Below are positions 52,097 to 61,392 of a stretch of DNA of 64,000 bases, piece after piece; positions within the stretch are counted from its first letter, which is position 1, and each line of letters begins with the position of its first letter. Source of the stretch: an uncultured Bacteroidales bacterium (GTDB lineage: Bacteria; Bacteroidota; Bacteroidia; Bacteroidales; P3); assembly GCA_900318175.1 (NCBI GenBank), contig ONJQ01000004.1:1-64000 (forward strand), in the 5' to 3' direction. Below the pieces are notes generated by a model. That model worked only from the letters and a program-made list of their open reading frames with translations. It was not told the DNA's origin and did not search any database. A program made the translations under genes and the position numbers.

Positions 52097-53359
52097 CTAT
52101 TCGGTGGGAATGTCTTTGTTGACGTTCTTGCTGCCCCAGAGAGCATAGAAGAGGATGTAGGCGAAGCCGGCAATGACAATCCAGTAGCTGCCCACATAGC
52201 CTACGCTGTCAGCAACATAATTCTGTATGAACGGCAGGATGCCGCCACCGCAGACCAGTGCCATGAAGATGCCACTGGCCATGGGTGTGTATTTGCCCAA
52301 GCCTTCGGCGGAGAGGTTGAAAATGGCTCCCCACATAACGGAGGTGCAGAGACCACAGAGGGTGGCAAAGGCAATCTTCAGGGGCACTTCGGAACCGTGG
52401 AGGTGGACGGTGGCCGTGGTGGGGATGAAGATGAGGCAGAGCAGGAAGAGGATAGCTATGGAGGCCGTGGTGGAGAGCATGGCTTTGGAGGAGACTTTGC
52501 TGCCCAGCAAGCCACCGATGAATCGTCCGCAAAGCATCAGGAACCAGTAGGCTCCGATGAACCAGCCTGCGAGGTCGGCACCAAGTCCCAATCCGCCGCC
52601 TTCGGCACCGGTAGTCATGTAGAGATTGGCAGTGTTGGGGATTCCCACCTCAACACCTACATAGAAGAAAATGGCGATGGCTCCAAGCACAAAATGGCGG
52701 AAACTTAGCGGGGAATGAGCGTCTTTCTGTTTGGCGGCACGCATCTCTTTGGTCTCCAGATGAGGCTCAGGGATTTTGGTGAGCACGATGACCACAAAGG
52801 CAACAGCGAAGATGGCCATGGCGATAATCATGGCGGGAGCAGCGTCGCTGACGGATGCCTGGCTGGCGGCTCCTCCGATAAGGTAGCCCAGCAGGATGGG
52901 AGCAATGGTACCACCTGTTGAGTTGATGGTGCCTCCCCACTGAATGAGCTGGTTGCCACGATTGCCACCACCGCCAAGGGTGTTGAGCATGGGGTTGACA
53001 ACGATGTTGAGCAGGCACATGGAGAATCCGGCGACAAGGGCACCGGCAACATAGACGGCAAAACTCTCGGCATAGCCGGAGAGGAACTGGATGCCCACAC
53101 CGATGAAACCGACAGTGACTGCAAGCAGGGAGGTGAATTTGTACCCCTTGCGACGCAGTATGATGCCGGCCGGGATGCCCATGCAGGCGTAGGCTATAAA
53201 GTTGGCCAGAGTGCCGAGCTGTGCGACGGCATTGCTGGTGCCGAACTGGTTCTTAACAATGACTCCCATGGAGCCAGCGAAGTTGGTGACGAATGCTATC
53301 ATGAAGAACAGCAGAAACATCACAATAATGGGGATAGTGTAGTTTTGTTTCTTTTCCAT
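52097..53359 (-). CDS. MFS sugar transporter (FHS family, fucose/glucose permease type)
   Basis: 420 aa from ATG at 53359 (nine codons after the first possible start). Twelve membrane helices by hydropathy. Family marks are FVTNFAGSMGVIVKNQF in helix 1, AYACMGIPAGIILRRKGYK between helices 2 and 3, and the LNIVVNPMLNTLGGGGNRGNQ region typical of FHS sugar/H+ symporters. Sugar uptake across the inner membrane is inferred; the exact sugar cannot be read from sequence. The central loop carries KIPEPHLETKEMRAAK. It follows the atp genes on the same strand but behind a terminator. Confidence 0.87.
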   Translation of the reverse strand: MEKKQNYTIPIIVMFLLFFMIAFVTNFAGSMGVIVKNQFGTSNAVAQLGTLANFIAYACMGIPAGIILRRKGYKFTSLLAVTVGFIGVGIQFLSGYAESFAVYVAGALVAGFSMCLLNIVVNPMLNTLGGGGNRGNQLIQWGGTINSTGGTIAPILLGYLIGGAASQASVSDAAPAMIIAMAIFAVAFVVIVLTKIPEPHLETKEMRAAKQKDAHSPLSFRHFVLGAIAIFFYVGVEVGIPNTANLYMTTGAEGGGLGLGADLAGWFIGAYWFLMLCGRFIGGLLGSKVSSKAMLSTTASIAILFLLCLIFIPTTATVHLHGSEVPLKIAFATLCGLCTSVMWGAIFNLSAEGLGKYTPMASGIFMALVCGGGILPFIQNYVADSVGYVGSYWIVIAGFAYILFYALWGSKNVNKDIPTE

Positions 53360-53393
53360 ATTGATAATACTATTTGTTTGTTGCAAAAAACAT

Positions 53394-53427
53394 ACAGCGC
53401 ATGGGGGCTTGCGTCCCCATGCGCTGT
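53394..53427 (-). terminator. Terminator after the atp genes
   Basis: ACAGCGCATGGGG pairs with CCCCATGCGCTGT; on the minus strand ATGTTTTTTG follows. It lies 28 bases after the atpG stop. Confidence 0.85.
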
Positions 53428-53454
53428 TAATTGATGCTCAAAGCACACATAAGT

Positions 53455-54342
53455 CTACCCTTTTAGAGCCTCGGAGCCGCTAACGATTTCAATAATCTCG
53501 TTGGTGATGGCAGCCTGACGGGCCTTGTTGTAGCTGAGGCGCAACTCCTTGAGCAGTTCGGTGGCATTGTCGGTGGCTTTCTGCATGGCATTCATGCGGG
53601 CACCATGTTCGGAAGCCAGAGAATCGAGGATGACACGATAGAAGTGGGACCTGAGCGTGAGGGGAATCATCTCGCGGAGGATGGCCTCCTTTGAGGGCTC
53701 GTAGATATAGTCGTTCGCCATGCCCTTGTTTGCCTCCTTGGAGGACTCGGTGGGGACAATGGGAAGGAACTGTTCAGTGCTGAGAATCTGCACTAACGAG
53801 TTCTTGAACTGGTTGTATATCAACTCTACTCGGTCGTACTTCTTGTCGCAGAACTGCTGCATAACTTCATCGGCCAACTTGGCAACGGCATCGAACGTGG
53901 CATTGTCAAGCATGTCGTCATAAGTGCCTACGACATTGTCGAATCGCTTGCCGAAATACTCGCTGCAGCGTTTGCCGATGGTTATCATGGACAGCCGTGC
54001 GGGTTGCTCAGCCGTAGCTGTGGAGTGGTAGTAGTCTATCCTTGCCTGGGCCTGTTTGATGACGTTGCTGTTGAACGCGCCGCACAACCCTTTGTTGGAT
54101 GTCACCACCACCAGCAGCACATTGTCCAGCCGACGCACCTCGTGGTAGGGGGTCTGTATGCCGTCGCCCGTATCAATATCGGCTGCTATGGCCCCAAGCT
54201 GGTTGGCATAGGGGCGCATGCCGACAATGGCATTTTGTGCACGGCGGAACTTTGCAGCCGAGACCATCTTCATGGCCGAAGTGATCTGCTGCGTAGAGCT
54301 GACCGATGCAATACGGGTTCTGACTTCTTTTAAGTTTGCCAT
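53455..54342 (-). CDS. atpG: ATP synthase F1 subunit gamma
   Basis: 295 aa. The gamma subunit is the rotor shaft that couples proton flow to catalysis. The long N-terminal helix MANLKEVRTRIASVSSTQQI, the block TSNKGLCGAFNSNVIK and the C-terminal helix ARMNAMQKATDNATELLKEL are typical. It is the last gene of the run atpE-F-H-A-G, six bases after atpA. The length fits the family. Confidence 0.96.
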   Translation of the reverse strand: MANLKEVRTRIASVSSTQQITSAMKMVSAAKFRRAQNAIVGMRPYANQLGAIAADIDTGDGIQTPYHEVRRLDNVLLVVVTSNKGLCGAFNSNVIKQAQARIDYYHSTATAEQPARLSMITIGKRCSEYFGKRFDNVVGTYDDMLDNATFDAVAKLADEVMQQFCDKKYDRVELIYNQFKNSLVQILSTEQFLPIVPTESSKEANKGMANDYIYEPSKEAILREMIPLTLRSHFYRVILDSLASEHGARMNAMQKATDNATELLKELRLSYNKARQAAITNEIIEIVSGSEALKG

Positions 54343-54348
54343 ACTTTA

Positions 54349-55929
54349 TTATTTTGCGTATTTCTCAGCCATGTCGAGTGCAACGCTCTTGAGGGTTGCA
54401 AGGTCTTCGTCCACGAGTTTCCCCTTGTGGAGGTTCTCAAGGATTCCGGCATGGTTCTGATGGAGGAAGAAGAGGAACTCGCTCTCGAAGTTGCGAACCT
54501 TGTCGATGGGCACTTTCTGGAGCAGACCGTTGGTTCCGCAATAGATAATGGCCACCTGGTCCTCGACGGGCATGGGGCTGTATTGCGGCTGCTTGAGGAT
54601 TTCCACGTTGCGGGCACCCTTGTCCAGCACTGCCTTCGTGGCAGCATCGAGGTCGGAGCCGAACTTGGAGAAAGCCTCCAACTCGCGGTACTGAGCTTGG
54701 TCCAGCTTCAGCGTACCGGCAATCTTCTTCATCGATTTAATCTGAGCCTTACCACCCACGCGCGACACCGAGATACCCACATTAATAGCGGGACGTATGC
54801 CGGAGTTGAAGAGGTTGGTCTCAAGGAATATCTGTCCGTCGGTAATCGAAATGACATTGGTGGGGATGTAAGCCGACACGTCGCCAGCTTGGGTCTCGAT
54901 GATAGGAAGGGCTGTCAACGAACCGCCACCTTTCACCTTGTCTTTCAAGCAGGCGGGAAGGTCGTTCATCTGGCGGGCAATCTCGTCGCTCTGGATGATG
55001 CGGGCGGCACGCTCCAGCAGACGGCTGTGCAGGTAGAACACATCGCCAGGGTATGCCTCACGTCCCGGCGGGCGACGGAGAAGCAGCGAGACTTCGCGGT
55101 ATGCCACTGCCTGTTTGCTGAGATCGTCGTAGATGACCAGTGCGTTGCGGCCTGTGTCGCGGAAATACTCTCCGATGGCGGCACCGGCAAAGGGGGCGTA
55201 GAACTGCATGGCTGCCGGGTCGGAAGCTGTGGCGGCCACCACAATGGTGTAGTCCATGGCACCTTTCTCCTCCAGATTCTTGACCATATTGGCGACGGTA
55301 GAACCTTTCTGACCACAAGCAACATAGATGCAATACACGGGGTCGCCAGCGTCATAGAAATTCTTCTGATTGATGATGGTGTCGATAGCAATAGCTGTTT
55401 TACCTGTCTGACGGTCGCCGATGATGAGCTCGCGCTGTCCGCGTCCGATAGGAATCATGGAGTCGATAGCCTTGATGCCGGTCTGCAGGGGCTGCTCGAC
55501 GGGCTGACGGAAGATGACGCCGGGAGCCTTGCGCTCAATGGGCATCTCGAAGAGCTCGCCTTCGATGGTACCCTTACCGTCGATGGGCTCGCCGATGGTG
55601 TTGATGACGCGGCCCACAAGCCCCTCGCCCACACGGATGGAGGCAATGCGCTTGGTGCGTTTCACCGTGTCGCCTTCATTGATGGTGCTGGCCTCGGCCA
55701 ACATCACCACGCCGACATTGTCTTCTTCGAGGTTCTGGACGATGCCCTGCTCGCCTGAGGCGAACTCGACCAGCTCGCCAGCCTGTGCGTTGTTCAATCC
55801 ATAGACGCGGGCAATGCCGTCGCCTACGGTGAGGACGGTTCCTACCTCCTCCAGCGCAACATCCAGATTGACATCGGCCAATTGTTTCTTCAGAATCGCC
55901 GATACTTCGGCAGGTTTAATTTCTGACAT
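54349..55929 (-). CDS. atpA: ATP synthase F1 subunit alpha
   Basis: 526 aa. The non-catalytic nucleotide-binding subunit of F1. Walker [16 protein letters not shown] (about residue 170), [20 protein letters not shown], and the signature [17 protein letters not shown] are present. Its start follows atpH by 24 bases. Usual length (about 500-525). Confidence 0.97.
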   Translation of the reverse strand: MSEIKPAEVSAILKKQLADVNLDVALEEVGTVLTVGDGIARVYGLNNAQAGELVEFASGEQGIVQNLEEDNVGVVMLAEASTINEGDTVKRTKRIASIRVGEGLVGRVINTIGEPIDGKGTIEGELFEMPIERKAPGVIFRQPVEQPLQTGIKAIDSMIPIGRGQRELIIGDRQTGKTAIAIDTIINQKNFYDAGDPVYCIYVACGQKGSTVANMVKNLEEKGAMDYTIVVAATASDPAAMQFYAPFAGAAIGEYFRDTGRNALVIYDDLSKQAVAYREVSLLLRRPPGREAYPGDVFYLHSRLLERAARIIQSDEIARQMNDLPACLKDKVKGGGSLTALPIIETQAGDVSAYIPTNVISITDGQIFLETNLFNSGIRPAINVGISVSRVGGKAQIKSMKKIAGTLKLDQAQYRELEAFSKFGSDLDAATKAVLDKGARNVEILKQPQYSPMPVEDQVAIIYCGTNGLLQKVPIDKVRNFESEFLFFLHQNHAGILENLHKGKLVDEDLATLKSVALDMAEKYAK

Positions 55930-55953
55930 ATATCTTTTGTATTAGTTTATTGC

Positions 55954-56511
55954 TTACAATTTGCTCTCATACACATTCTTGTCGAACTGCTGACGGAGCT
56001 TCACCAGTTTGGTGCTGAGACGGGCGTCGTAGATGTTGTTGTCGTACTCTATGGCGAAACCTCCAATAATCTTGGGGTCCGTCTTTGTTATCAGTTCCAC
56101 CTCCTTGCCAGTGTGGCGGGCAACAGTCTGAATGACGGTCTCGCTGATGGTGGCATCCACCTCGGTTGCCGTGGTGAACTTGGACAACACAATATTGTGA
56201 CTTTCGCGATAGAGGTCCAGATACGAAGCGCTGATTCCGCTCAGGTTCACCGAGCGGCTCTTCCGCACCACAAACTCCAAGAAAGCCATGGTTGTCTTGC
56301 CGACATGCTGGGCAAAGATGTCCCGCACGATGGCAATCTTCCTCGACTCCTTGATCACCGGATTACGGAAGACGGTGCTGAACACCCTGTTCTCCGAGCT
56401 GACGGCATACACCAGTCTCATGTCCTGAGCCACTTGGTCCTGCTCGCCCAACTCGTCAGCCAGCATAAAGAGAGCCTTTGCGTAATTTATATTGATTCTA
56501 TAGTCTTGCAC
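55954..56511 (-). CDS. atpH: ATP synthase F1 subunit delta
   Basis: 185 aa. The peripheral stalk cap that holds F1 to subunit b. The N-terminal helix bundle begins YRININYAKALFMLADELGE and the family signature GGFAIEYDNNIYDARLSTKL lies near the C-terminus. It lies between atpF (42-base gap) and atpA. Confidence 0.93.
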   Translation of the reverse strand: MQDYRININYAKALFMLADELGEQDQVAQDMRLVYAVSSENRVFSTVFRNPVIKESRKIAIVRDIFAQHVGKTTMAFLEFVVRKSRSVNLSGISASYLDLYRESHNIVLSKFTTATEVDATISETVIQTVARHTGKEVELITKTDPKIIGGFAIEYDNNIYDARLSTKLVKLRQQFDKNVYESKL

Positions 56512-56553
56512 GGTGACAGTATTCTGATGGTTGTTTTCAAAAACGGGTTACAA

Positions 56554-57054
56554 CTAATTGAGGTGTGCATGCTCAAGCTCACGCTGAATCAGCTTATCGG
56601 CGTTCTGCTTGTCGGAGAGCTCTGCTTTCATCAGCTTCTCGGCTATCTCTATCGAGAGATTGGCAATCTGGTTCTTCAAGTCGTGCATGGCTTTCAGTTT
56701 CTCGTAGTTGATGCTTTCACGGGCATTCTCCACGATGCGGTCGGCCTCCTCGGTAGCCTTGATGCGGGCGTCCTCGACAATTTTCTCGCTGGTCAAGCGG
56801 GCGTTGCGCAGCAGTTCGTCGCGCTCCATCTTGGCCTCCCTCAGCAGGTCTTCATTGTGAGCCGTGAGTTGGCGCATCTCCTCGCGGGCCTTTTCGGCGG
56901 CGTTCAGCGAGTCGGCAATAGCCTTTTCACGTTTTCGCAATGCCTTCAGCAGCATCGGCCAGCCCCATTTGCCAAGGATGAAGACCAGCACACCGAACGA
57001 GACAAGCATCCAGAAAAACGTACCTAAACCGGGATTAATTAACGGGTTATTCAT
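56554..57054 (-). CDS. atpF: ATP synthase F0 subunit b
   Basis: 166 aa. One N-terminal membrane helix (GTFFWMLVSFGVLVFILGKW) and a long charged coiled coil (KREKAIADSLNAAEKAREEM and onwards) that forms the stator stalk. It lies about 95 bases after atpE. Normal length. Confidence 0.94.
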   Translation of the reverse strand: MNNPLINPGLGTFFWMLVSFGVLVFILGKWGWPMLLKALRKREKAIADSLNAAEKAREEMRQLTAHNEDLLREAKMERDELLRNARLTSEKIVEDARIKATEEADRIVENARESINYEKLKAMHDLKNQIANLSIEIAEKLMKAELSDKQNADKLIQRELEHAHLN

Positions 57055-57148
57055 TTATTACTATTGTTTAAGTTTCTGTTGTGATGGTGAATAGGAAGGG
57101 ATGTCGGTGCCAATCGCGCCGGCACCCCTTTCTCCTGTTGTGTCGGAA

Positions 57149-57403
57149 CTACTTGAGGACAACCAGCAAGCAGACAACCACTGCGAAGAAGGCAACACCT
57201 TCAACCAGTGCGGCGGCAATAATCATGGTAGAACGGATGTCGCCACCAGCCTCGGGCTGACGGGCCATACCTTCCATTGCACCCTGACCAATTTTACCGA
57301 TGCCGAGACCAGCACCGATAGTTGCCAAACCTGCTCCGACTGCTGCGCCGAAATAACCCCAGGCCATTTGGGCAGCTGCTTGTAATAAAATGAGTAATGA
57401 CAT
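57149..57403 (-). CDS. atpE: ATP synthase F0 subunit c
   Basis: 84 aa from ATG at 57403; the longer open frame includes leader sequence. Two membrane helices; the glycine-rich first helix FGAAVGAGLATIGAGLGIGK, the polar loop ARQPEAGGD, and the ion-binding Glu in IAAALVEGVAFFAVVV. The first residues MSLLILLQAAAQMAWGYF are unusual for E. coli but standard in Bacteroidetes. It is the first atp gene here: no atpB lies upstream, where the neighbour is a terminator and an aminotransferase gene. Confidence 0.95.
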   Translation of the reverse strand: MSLLILLQAAAQMAWGYFGAAVGAGLATIGAGLGIGKIGQGAMEGMARQPEAGGDIRSTMIIAAALVEGVAFFAVVVCLLVVLK

Positions 57404-57500
57404 AGTTGTGTTTTTTATGTGTTTTATTAATGTATTTTTCTGTATTTCAGTGTTATAAATCTGTTCTTCGGCATTGGCACATGCCCCACTTTTGAACACG

Positions 57501-57508
57501 CAAAATTA
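57501..57508 (-). promoter_or_regulatory. -7 box of the atpEFHAG transcript
   Basis: TAATTTTG on the minus strand, about 97 bases before the atpE ATG; it fits TAnnTTTG and supports atpE as the first gene of the transcript. Confidence 0.5.
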
Positions 57509-57625
57509 GATAAAAAAATTCATTTACACAAGTTTTTAACACTATATTCTTTCATATTTTTTTCAAAATGCTGATTTGCAATTATATTAACAAGACCCCA
57601 TGTGACGCGGCTTCCACCTGAAAAA

Positions 57626-57673
57626 AAACCTCCCTGCAGTCCGCTCATTCGAGGCCGGGAGACAGGGAGGTTT
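57626..57673 (-). terminator. Terminator of the aminotransferase gene
   Basis: AAACCTCCCTG pairs with CAGGGAGGTTT with an inner stem; on the minus strand eight Ts follow. It separates the aminotransferase gene from atpE. Confidence 0.85.
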
Positions 57674-57695
57674 GTATTGTTAAACTGCTTGTAAT

Positions 57696-58865
57696 TTACT
57701 CTAACGAGGCACTGATACGCTCCAGGCAATCGCCGAGCACCGAGCGGGGACAACCCAGATTCAGCCTGAAACGGCAACGGTAGTTGCTCCCTCCAAATGT
57801 GGTGCCATCATTCATTGCCACGTGTGCGCGGTTGAGGAAACGGTCTTTCAACTCGTCATGCTGGAGGCCCATGTCGCTGAAATCAAGCCATGCCAGATAG
57901 GACGCTTCGGGCAGCACAGCCTTCACTTGCGGCAGGTGCTCGCGCAGATAGTTCTGAAGAAACTCCACGTTGCCCTCAAGATAGTGCAGCATTTGCTTCA
58001 ACCACTCTTCGCCTTGGCTGAACGCCGCCTCGGCCCCGACAAAAGCGAATATATTTCCCATCGCCACCTCGTAGCCGTCCAAGTAGCCGAAAAACCTCTT
58101 CCTCAGCGAGGGATTGGGGCAATAGCACACGGAGCTGCCCAGCCCTGCCATGTTGAAGGTTTTGCTGGGGGCCATGAATGTGATGGAAATATCCTTGGCA
58201 TGCTGACTCACCGTACTGAAGCTTACGTGCTTGTGTCCGGCAAGTGTCATGTCGGCATGTATCTCGTCCGAAATCACGTTCACATTATTTCTGTAGCAGA
58301 TGTCAGCCAGCCGCCTCAGCACCTCCTCGCCCCACACTGTGCCTCCGGGGTTGTGCGGGTTGCTCAGTATCATCCAGCGGCACTGCCGTGCACGCCATTC
58401 AAGGTCCTCAAAGTCGATGGCAAAACGGCCGTCCTCAATCTTCAGCGGACTGCACACCAATTGGCGGTGCCCGCCTTGCGGCAGATCAAGAAAAGGGGGA
58501 TAAACCGGCGTGGTGACCAGCACCCCGTCGCCGGGTTCCGTCAACGCTTGCAGCACAAATGAGATGCCGGAGACAATACCGGGGATGAAGTGCAGCTCCT
58601 CGCGCTCGCTTTCAATGGCGTAGTGGTTTTTAAGCCACCCGCGCACAGCGTTCCAATAGCTCTCCGGTGGCATGGCGTAGCCCAGCACCTCGTGCTCGCA
58701 GCGTTGCCGCAGGGCGTCCATGATGAAATCGGGCGTGCGGAAATCCATATCTGCCACCCACATGGGTGTCAAATCCTCACGGCCAAAGAATAGTTTCAAA
58801 CCGTCATGCTTCACGCAGTTTGTTCCCTTGCGTGGGATGACTTCATCGAAATTGTATTGTTTCAC
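57696..58865 (-). CDS. PatB/MalY-family PLP-dependent aminotransferase / C-S lyase
   Basis: 389 aa, fold type I. N-terminal MKQYNFDEVIPRKGTNCVKH and PMWVADMDFRTPDFIMDALR are typical of the MalY/PatB group. The PLP lysine lies in TFMAPSKTFNMAGLGSS, and the Asn/Asp pair that holds PLP in ILSNPHNPGGTVW and VISDEIHADM. These enzymes split cystathionine or related C-S bonds, giving pyruvate and ammonia, and a few regulate maltose genes in enterics. A lyase role is likely here. Own promoter (TACATTTG at 58910-58917, minus strand). Confidence 0.9.
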   Translation of the reverse strand: MKQYNFDEVIPRKGTNCVKHDGLKLFFGREDLTPMWVADMDFRTPDFIMDALRQRCEHEVLGYAMPPESYWNAVRGWLKNHYAIESEREELHFIPGIVSGISFVLQALTEPGDGVLVTTPVYPPFLDLPQGGHRQLVCSPLKIEDGRFAIDFEDLEWRARQCRWMILSNPHNPGGTVWGEEVLRRLADICYRNNVNVISDEIHADMTLAGHKHVSFSTVSQHAKDISITFMAPSKTFNMAGLGSSVCYCPNPSLRKRFFGYLDGYEVAMGNIFAFVGAEAAFSQGEEWLKQMLHYLEGNVEFLQNYLREHLPQVKAVLPEASYLAWLDFSDMGLQHDELKDRFLNRAHVAMNDGTTFGGSNYRCRFRLNLGCPRSVLGDCLERISASLE

Positions 58866-58909
58866 AGAGTTGATAGTATTAGTAGGCTAATTACAATAAC
58901 TGTCAAGTG

Positions 58910-58917
58910 CAAATGTA
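58910..58917 (-). promoter_or_regulatory. -7 box of the aminotransferase gene
   Basis: TACATTTG on the minus strand, about 45 bases before ATG at 58865. Confidence 0.5.
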
Positions 58918-58966
58918 AATGTTGAGAGGATGAGAGTTGATGGCTTGTCAGCGAAACACCAACCGC

Positions 58967-60544
58967 TCAATTCTCAACTTTCATCTTGGTTAAGTCAATG
59001 GAGTAGTGCAACCCTACATTCTCGCGGCGTGCCCTTGCCATCTTGATAATCAGGTAGGCACAGGCTATCAGGTTGCGCAGTTCGCTCAGTTCCTCGGTCA
59101 GCACCGAACGGTTGTAGAGATCCTCCGTCTCGCGGAATATGAGGTTGAGGCGGTCAAACGCTCGTTGCAGACGCAGGTCGCTGCGCACTATGCCGACATA
59201 GTTCCACATCAGTTCTTGCAGTTCGCGTTTGGTCTGGGTTATGAGTACCATCTCCTCGTTCAGCACCATGCCCTCGGCGTTCCAGTCGGGCACAGCGTGG
59301 CATATCTCGCGGGTCTTCACCCGTTCGATGGCGCTCATGGCGGCGTTGTGGGCGTATACCACAGCCTCAAGCAACGAGTTGCTGGCCAATCGGTTGCCAC
59401 CATGCAGACCAGTGCACGAACATTCGCCGGCGGCATACAGGTGGTGGATGGACGACTCGCCGTTCTTGTCCACCTTGATGCCTCCGCACTGGTAGTGTGC
59501 TGCCGGGCGGATGGGAATCATGTCCTTGGTGATATTGATGCCCAGCTCCAAGCACTTGGCGTAGATGGTCGGGAAGCCGTTGATGAGCTCGTTCTTGTCT
59601 ATCCCGCGGGCGTCGAGGTACAAGTGGTCCACACCCGCAATCTTCATCTCGTTGTCGATGGCTCGGGCAACGATGTCGCGTGGGGCAAGGGACAGGCGTT
59701 TGTCGTACTTGTGCATAAACTCGTTGCCCTTGAAGTCCTTCAGGATGGCCCCTGCGCCGCGCATGGCCTCGGTGATGAGGAAGGCGGGTTTCTCGGCAGG
59801 GTTGTACAGCGAGGTGGGATGGAACTGCATGAATTCCAAATCGCTCAGCACTCCGCGGGCACGATGCACCATGGCCACCCCGTCGCCCGTCGAGATGATA
59901 GGGGTCGTTGTGGTGGTGTACACGTTGCCCATGCCGCCGGTGGCAAGCAGCGTCACCTTGGCCAGATAGGTGTCAATCTGGTTGGTACGGCAATCAAGGG
60001 CGTAGACACCGTAGCATTCGATGTCCGGCGTGTGTTTCGTCACCCGCTGCCCCAGATGGTGCTGTGTGATGATGTCGATGGCAAACTGATGCTCTTTCAG
60101 TTCGATGTTGGGGTGGTTGTGCACCGCTTCCAGCAATCCGCGTTCGATTTCGGCACCGGTGTTGTCCTTGTGGTGCAGGATGCGGAACTCCGAATGGCCC
60201 CCCTCGCGGTGCAGGTCGTAGCGGTCGCCCGCGCGGCTCATGTCAAAGTTGACACCGTATTGCACCAACTCGCGTATGCGGTCAGGAGCCTCGCGGATGG
60301 TCATCTCCACCACTTCGCGGTCGCAGATGCCGTCGCCGGCCACCAGTGTGTCCTGTATGTGTTTGTCGAAGCTGTCGCTGTCGTACATCACTGCCGCAAT
60401 GCCGCCCTGGGCATAGCGCGTCGAGCCTTCAGCGGCCTCGCCTTTACAGAGAATGCATACTTTGCCGTAGGGGGCCACTTTGAGCGCGTAGCTCAACCCT
60501 GCAATTCCCGATCCGATGACCAGAAAATCGACTTCAAATCTCAT
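58967..60544 (-). CDS. nadB: L-aspartate oxidase
   Basis: 525 aa flavoenzyme, the first step of NAD synthesis (aspartate to iminoaspartate). FAD-binding motif VDFLVIGSGIAGLSYAL at residues 5-21, then GEAAEGSTRYAQGGIAAVMY, the succinate-dehydrogenase-like active region REGGHSEFRILHHKDNTG, and PAAHYQCGGIKVDKNGESSI with the catalytic His/Arg region, YAAGECSCTGLHGGNRLASN. The C-terminal helical domain is complete. nadA and nadC are not in the window. Confidence 0.95.
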   Translation of the reverse strand: MRFEVDFLVIGSGIAGLSYALKVAPYGKVCILCKGEAAEGSTRYAQGGIAAVMYDSDSFDKHIQDTLVAGDGICDREVVEMTIREAPDRIRELVQYGVNFDMSRAGDRYDLHREGGHSEFRILHHKDNTGAEIERGLLEAVHNHPNIELKEHQFAIDIITQHHLGQRVTKHTPDIECYGVYALDCRTNQIDTYLAKVTLLATGGMGNVYTTTTTPIISTGDGVAMVHRARGVLSDLEFMQFHPTSLYNPAEKPAFLITEAMRGAGAILKDFKGNEFMHKYDKRLSLAPRDIVARAIDNEMKIAGVDHLYLDARGIDKNELINGFPTIYAKCLELGINITKDMIPIRPAAHYQCGGIKVDKNGESSIHHLYAAGECSCTGLHGGNRLASNSLLEAVVYAHNAAMSAIERVKTREICHAVPDWNAEGMVLNEEMVLITQTKRELQELMWNYVGIVRSDLRLQRAFDRLNLIFRETEDLYNRSVLTEELSELRNLIACAYLIIKMARARRENVGLHYSIDLTKMKVEN

Positions 60545-60580
60545 CGAACTATTGCCTTATTGTTTTCTATATTAAAAGAG

Positions 60581-60595
60581 GCGGAGAACCTCCGC
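60581..60595 (-). terminator. Small hairpin terminator
   Basis: GCGGAG-AAC-CTCCGC; on the minus strand a short T-run (TCTTTT) follows. It is 10 bases after the stop at 60605. Confidence 0.55.
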
Positions 60596-60604
60596 ACAAT
60601 AGAA

Positions 60605-61045
60605 TTACATGTTTCTAACCATGGGGAGCAGGTAGATGGCTGCAATAATCATTGCCACCACGCCCACCACCAGCAGGATGTAAAGCAGTGTGGTCAAATA
60701 GCGCCACATCTTGTGCGACTCGCGTAGGAAATTCACTACAGGATATATCTCTTGGGTGGCTCTAAGCTCATTGGCCATACGCATAGCACGGCGCATATAA
60801 ACAACTGCCGGCACAATGGCTACGGCCAGCACCAGCAAGCCCAAGCCTGCCAGACCCATGATGTTGTCAATGTAGAAAGGCGTATCCTCGGGAAGCATGT
60901 TGCTCATAAATAGCAAAGCAATACCACCTACTGCCAAAAAGAGTGTACCAATGACTGTGAGAATCGAAAAAACATTCATCCTATTACCAACGCGGGTAAC
61001 ATACATTTTGCTATTTTTCAACAGCATAATTTCGTTTTCTTCCAT
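60605..61045 (-). CDS. Small multi-pass membrane protein of unknown function
   Basis: 146 aa. Three likely membrane helices: FSILTVIGTLFLAVGGIALL, IMGLAGLGLLVLAVAIVPAV and TTLLYILLVVGVVAMIIAAI. The central cytoplasmic stretch is basic (YMRRAMRMANELRATQ). Not recognised as a named family. Own promoter box TATATTTG at 61070-61077 (minus strand), 25 bases before the start, and its own terminator, so it is a single-gene unit. Confidence 0.65.
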   Translation of the reverse strand: MEENEIMLLKNSKMYVTRVGNRMNVFSILTVIGTLFLAVGGIALLFMSNMLPEDTPFYIDNIMGLAGLGLLVLAVAIVPAVVYMRRAMRMANELRATQEIYPVVNFLRESHKMWRYLTTLLYILLVVGVVAMIIAAIYLLPMVRNM

Positions 61046-61160
61046 ATTGAGTTATTTTTATTTCTTTTGCAAATATAGCATTTTTTTTTTAAATGCAATA
61101 CAAAATCCTTCAATAAGTGCTTTTTTTTTAACCCGCCTTTTTACTTTGTCTGCATTCGTT

Positions 61161-61274
61161 CTTCCTTCGCTCCTTGTACCTCACTTCTTCCTCATTTGTT
61201 CCTCATTTCTCTAAGGTTCATTAGAGAAATGTTAGATAACTGGGTTCAAAGAGTACAACAAGGAGCGAAGGAAG
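61161..61274. repeat. Nested inverted-repeat element
   Basis: Outer arms CTTCCTTCGCTCCTTGT (61161-61177) and its exact complement at 61258-61274; inner arms CATTTCTCTAA (61204-61214) and TTAGAGAAATG (61221-61231). A related piece lies at 44531-44590. It may be a non-coding mobile repeat. Confidence 0.7.
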
Positions 61275-61375
61275 AGTGGGGGAGGGCCAAGGCATGAGCG
61301 TTGCGTAGTTGTCGCGAAAAGGGGGCGTTCCGTCACCGTGGAGGAGCGCATTCTTTATAATTAGAGTTTTTTTTG

Positions 61376-61383
61376 TATTTTTG
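61376..61383 (+). promoter_or_regulatory. -7 box of the sensor kinase gene
   Basis: TATTTTTG ends nine bases before ATG at 61393, leaving a leader of about five bases. It rules out the upstream start at 61309. Confidence 0.55.
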
Positions 61384-61392
61384 CATTTTGTT

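Larger units (their letters stand above)
61046..61392. other. Intergenic region between divergent genes
   Basis: Nearly 350 bases without a gene. It contains the promoter of the membrane-protein gene (61070-61077, minus), a long inverted-repeat element (61161-61274) and the promoter of the sensor kinase (61376-61383, plus). Confidence 0.55.
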
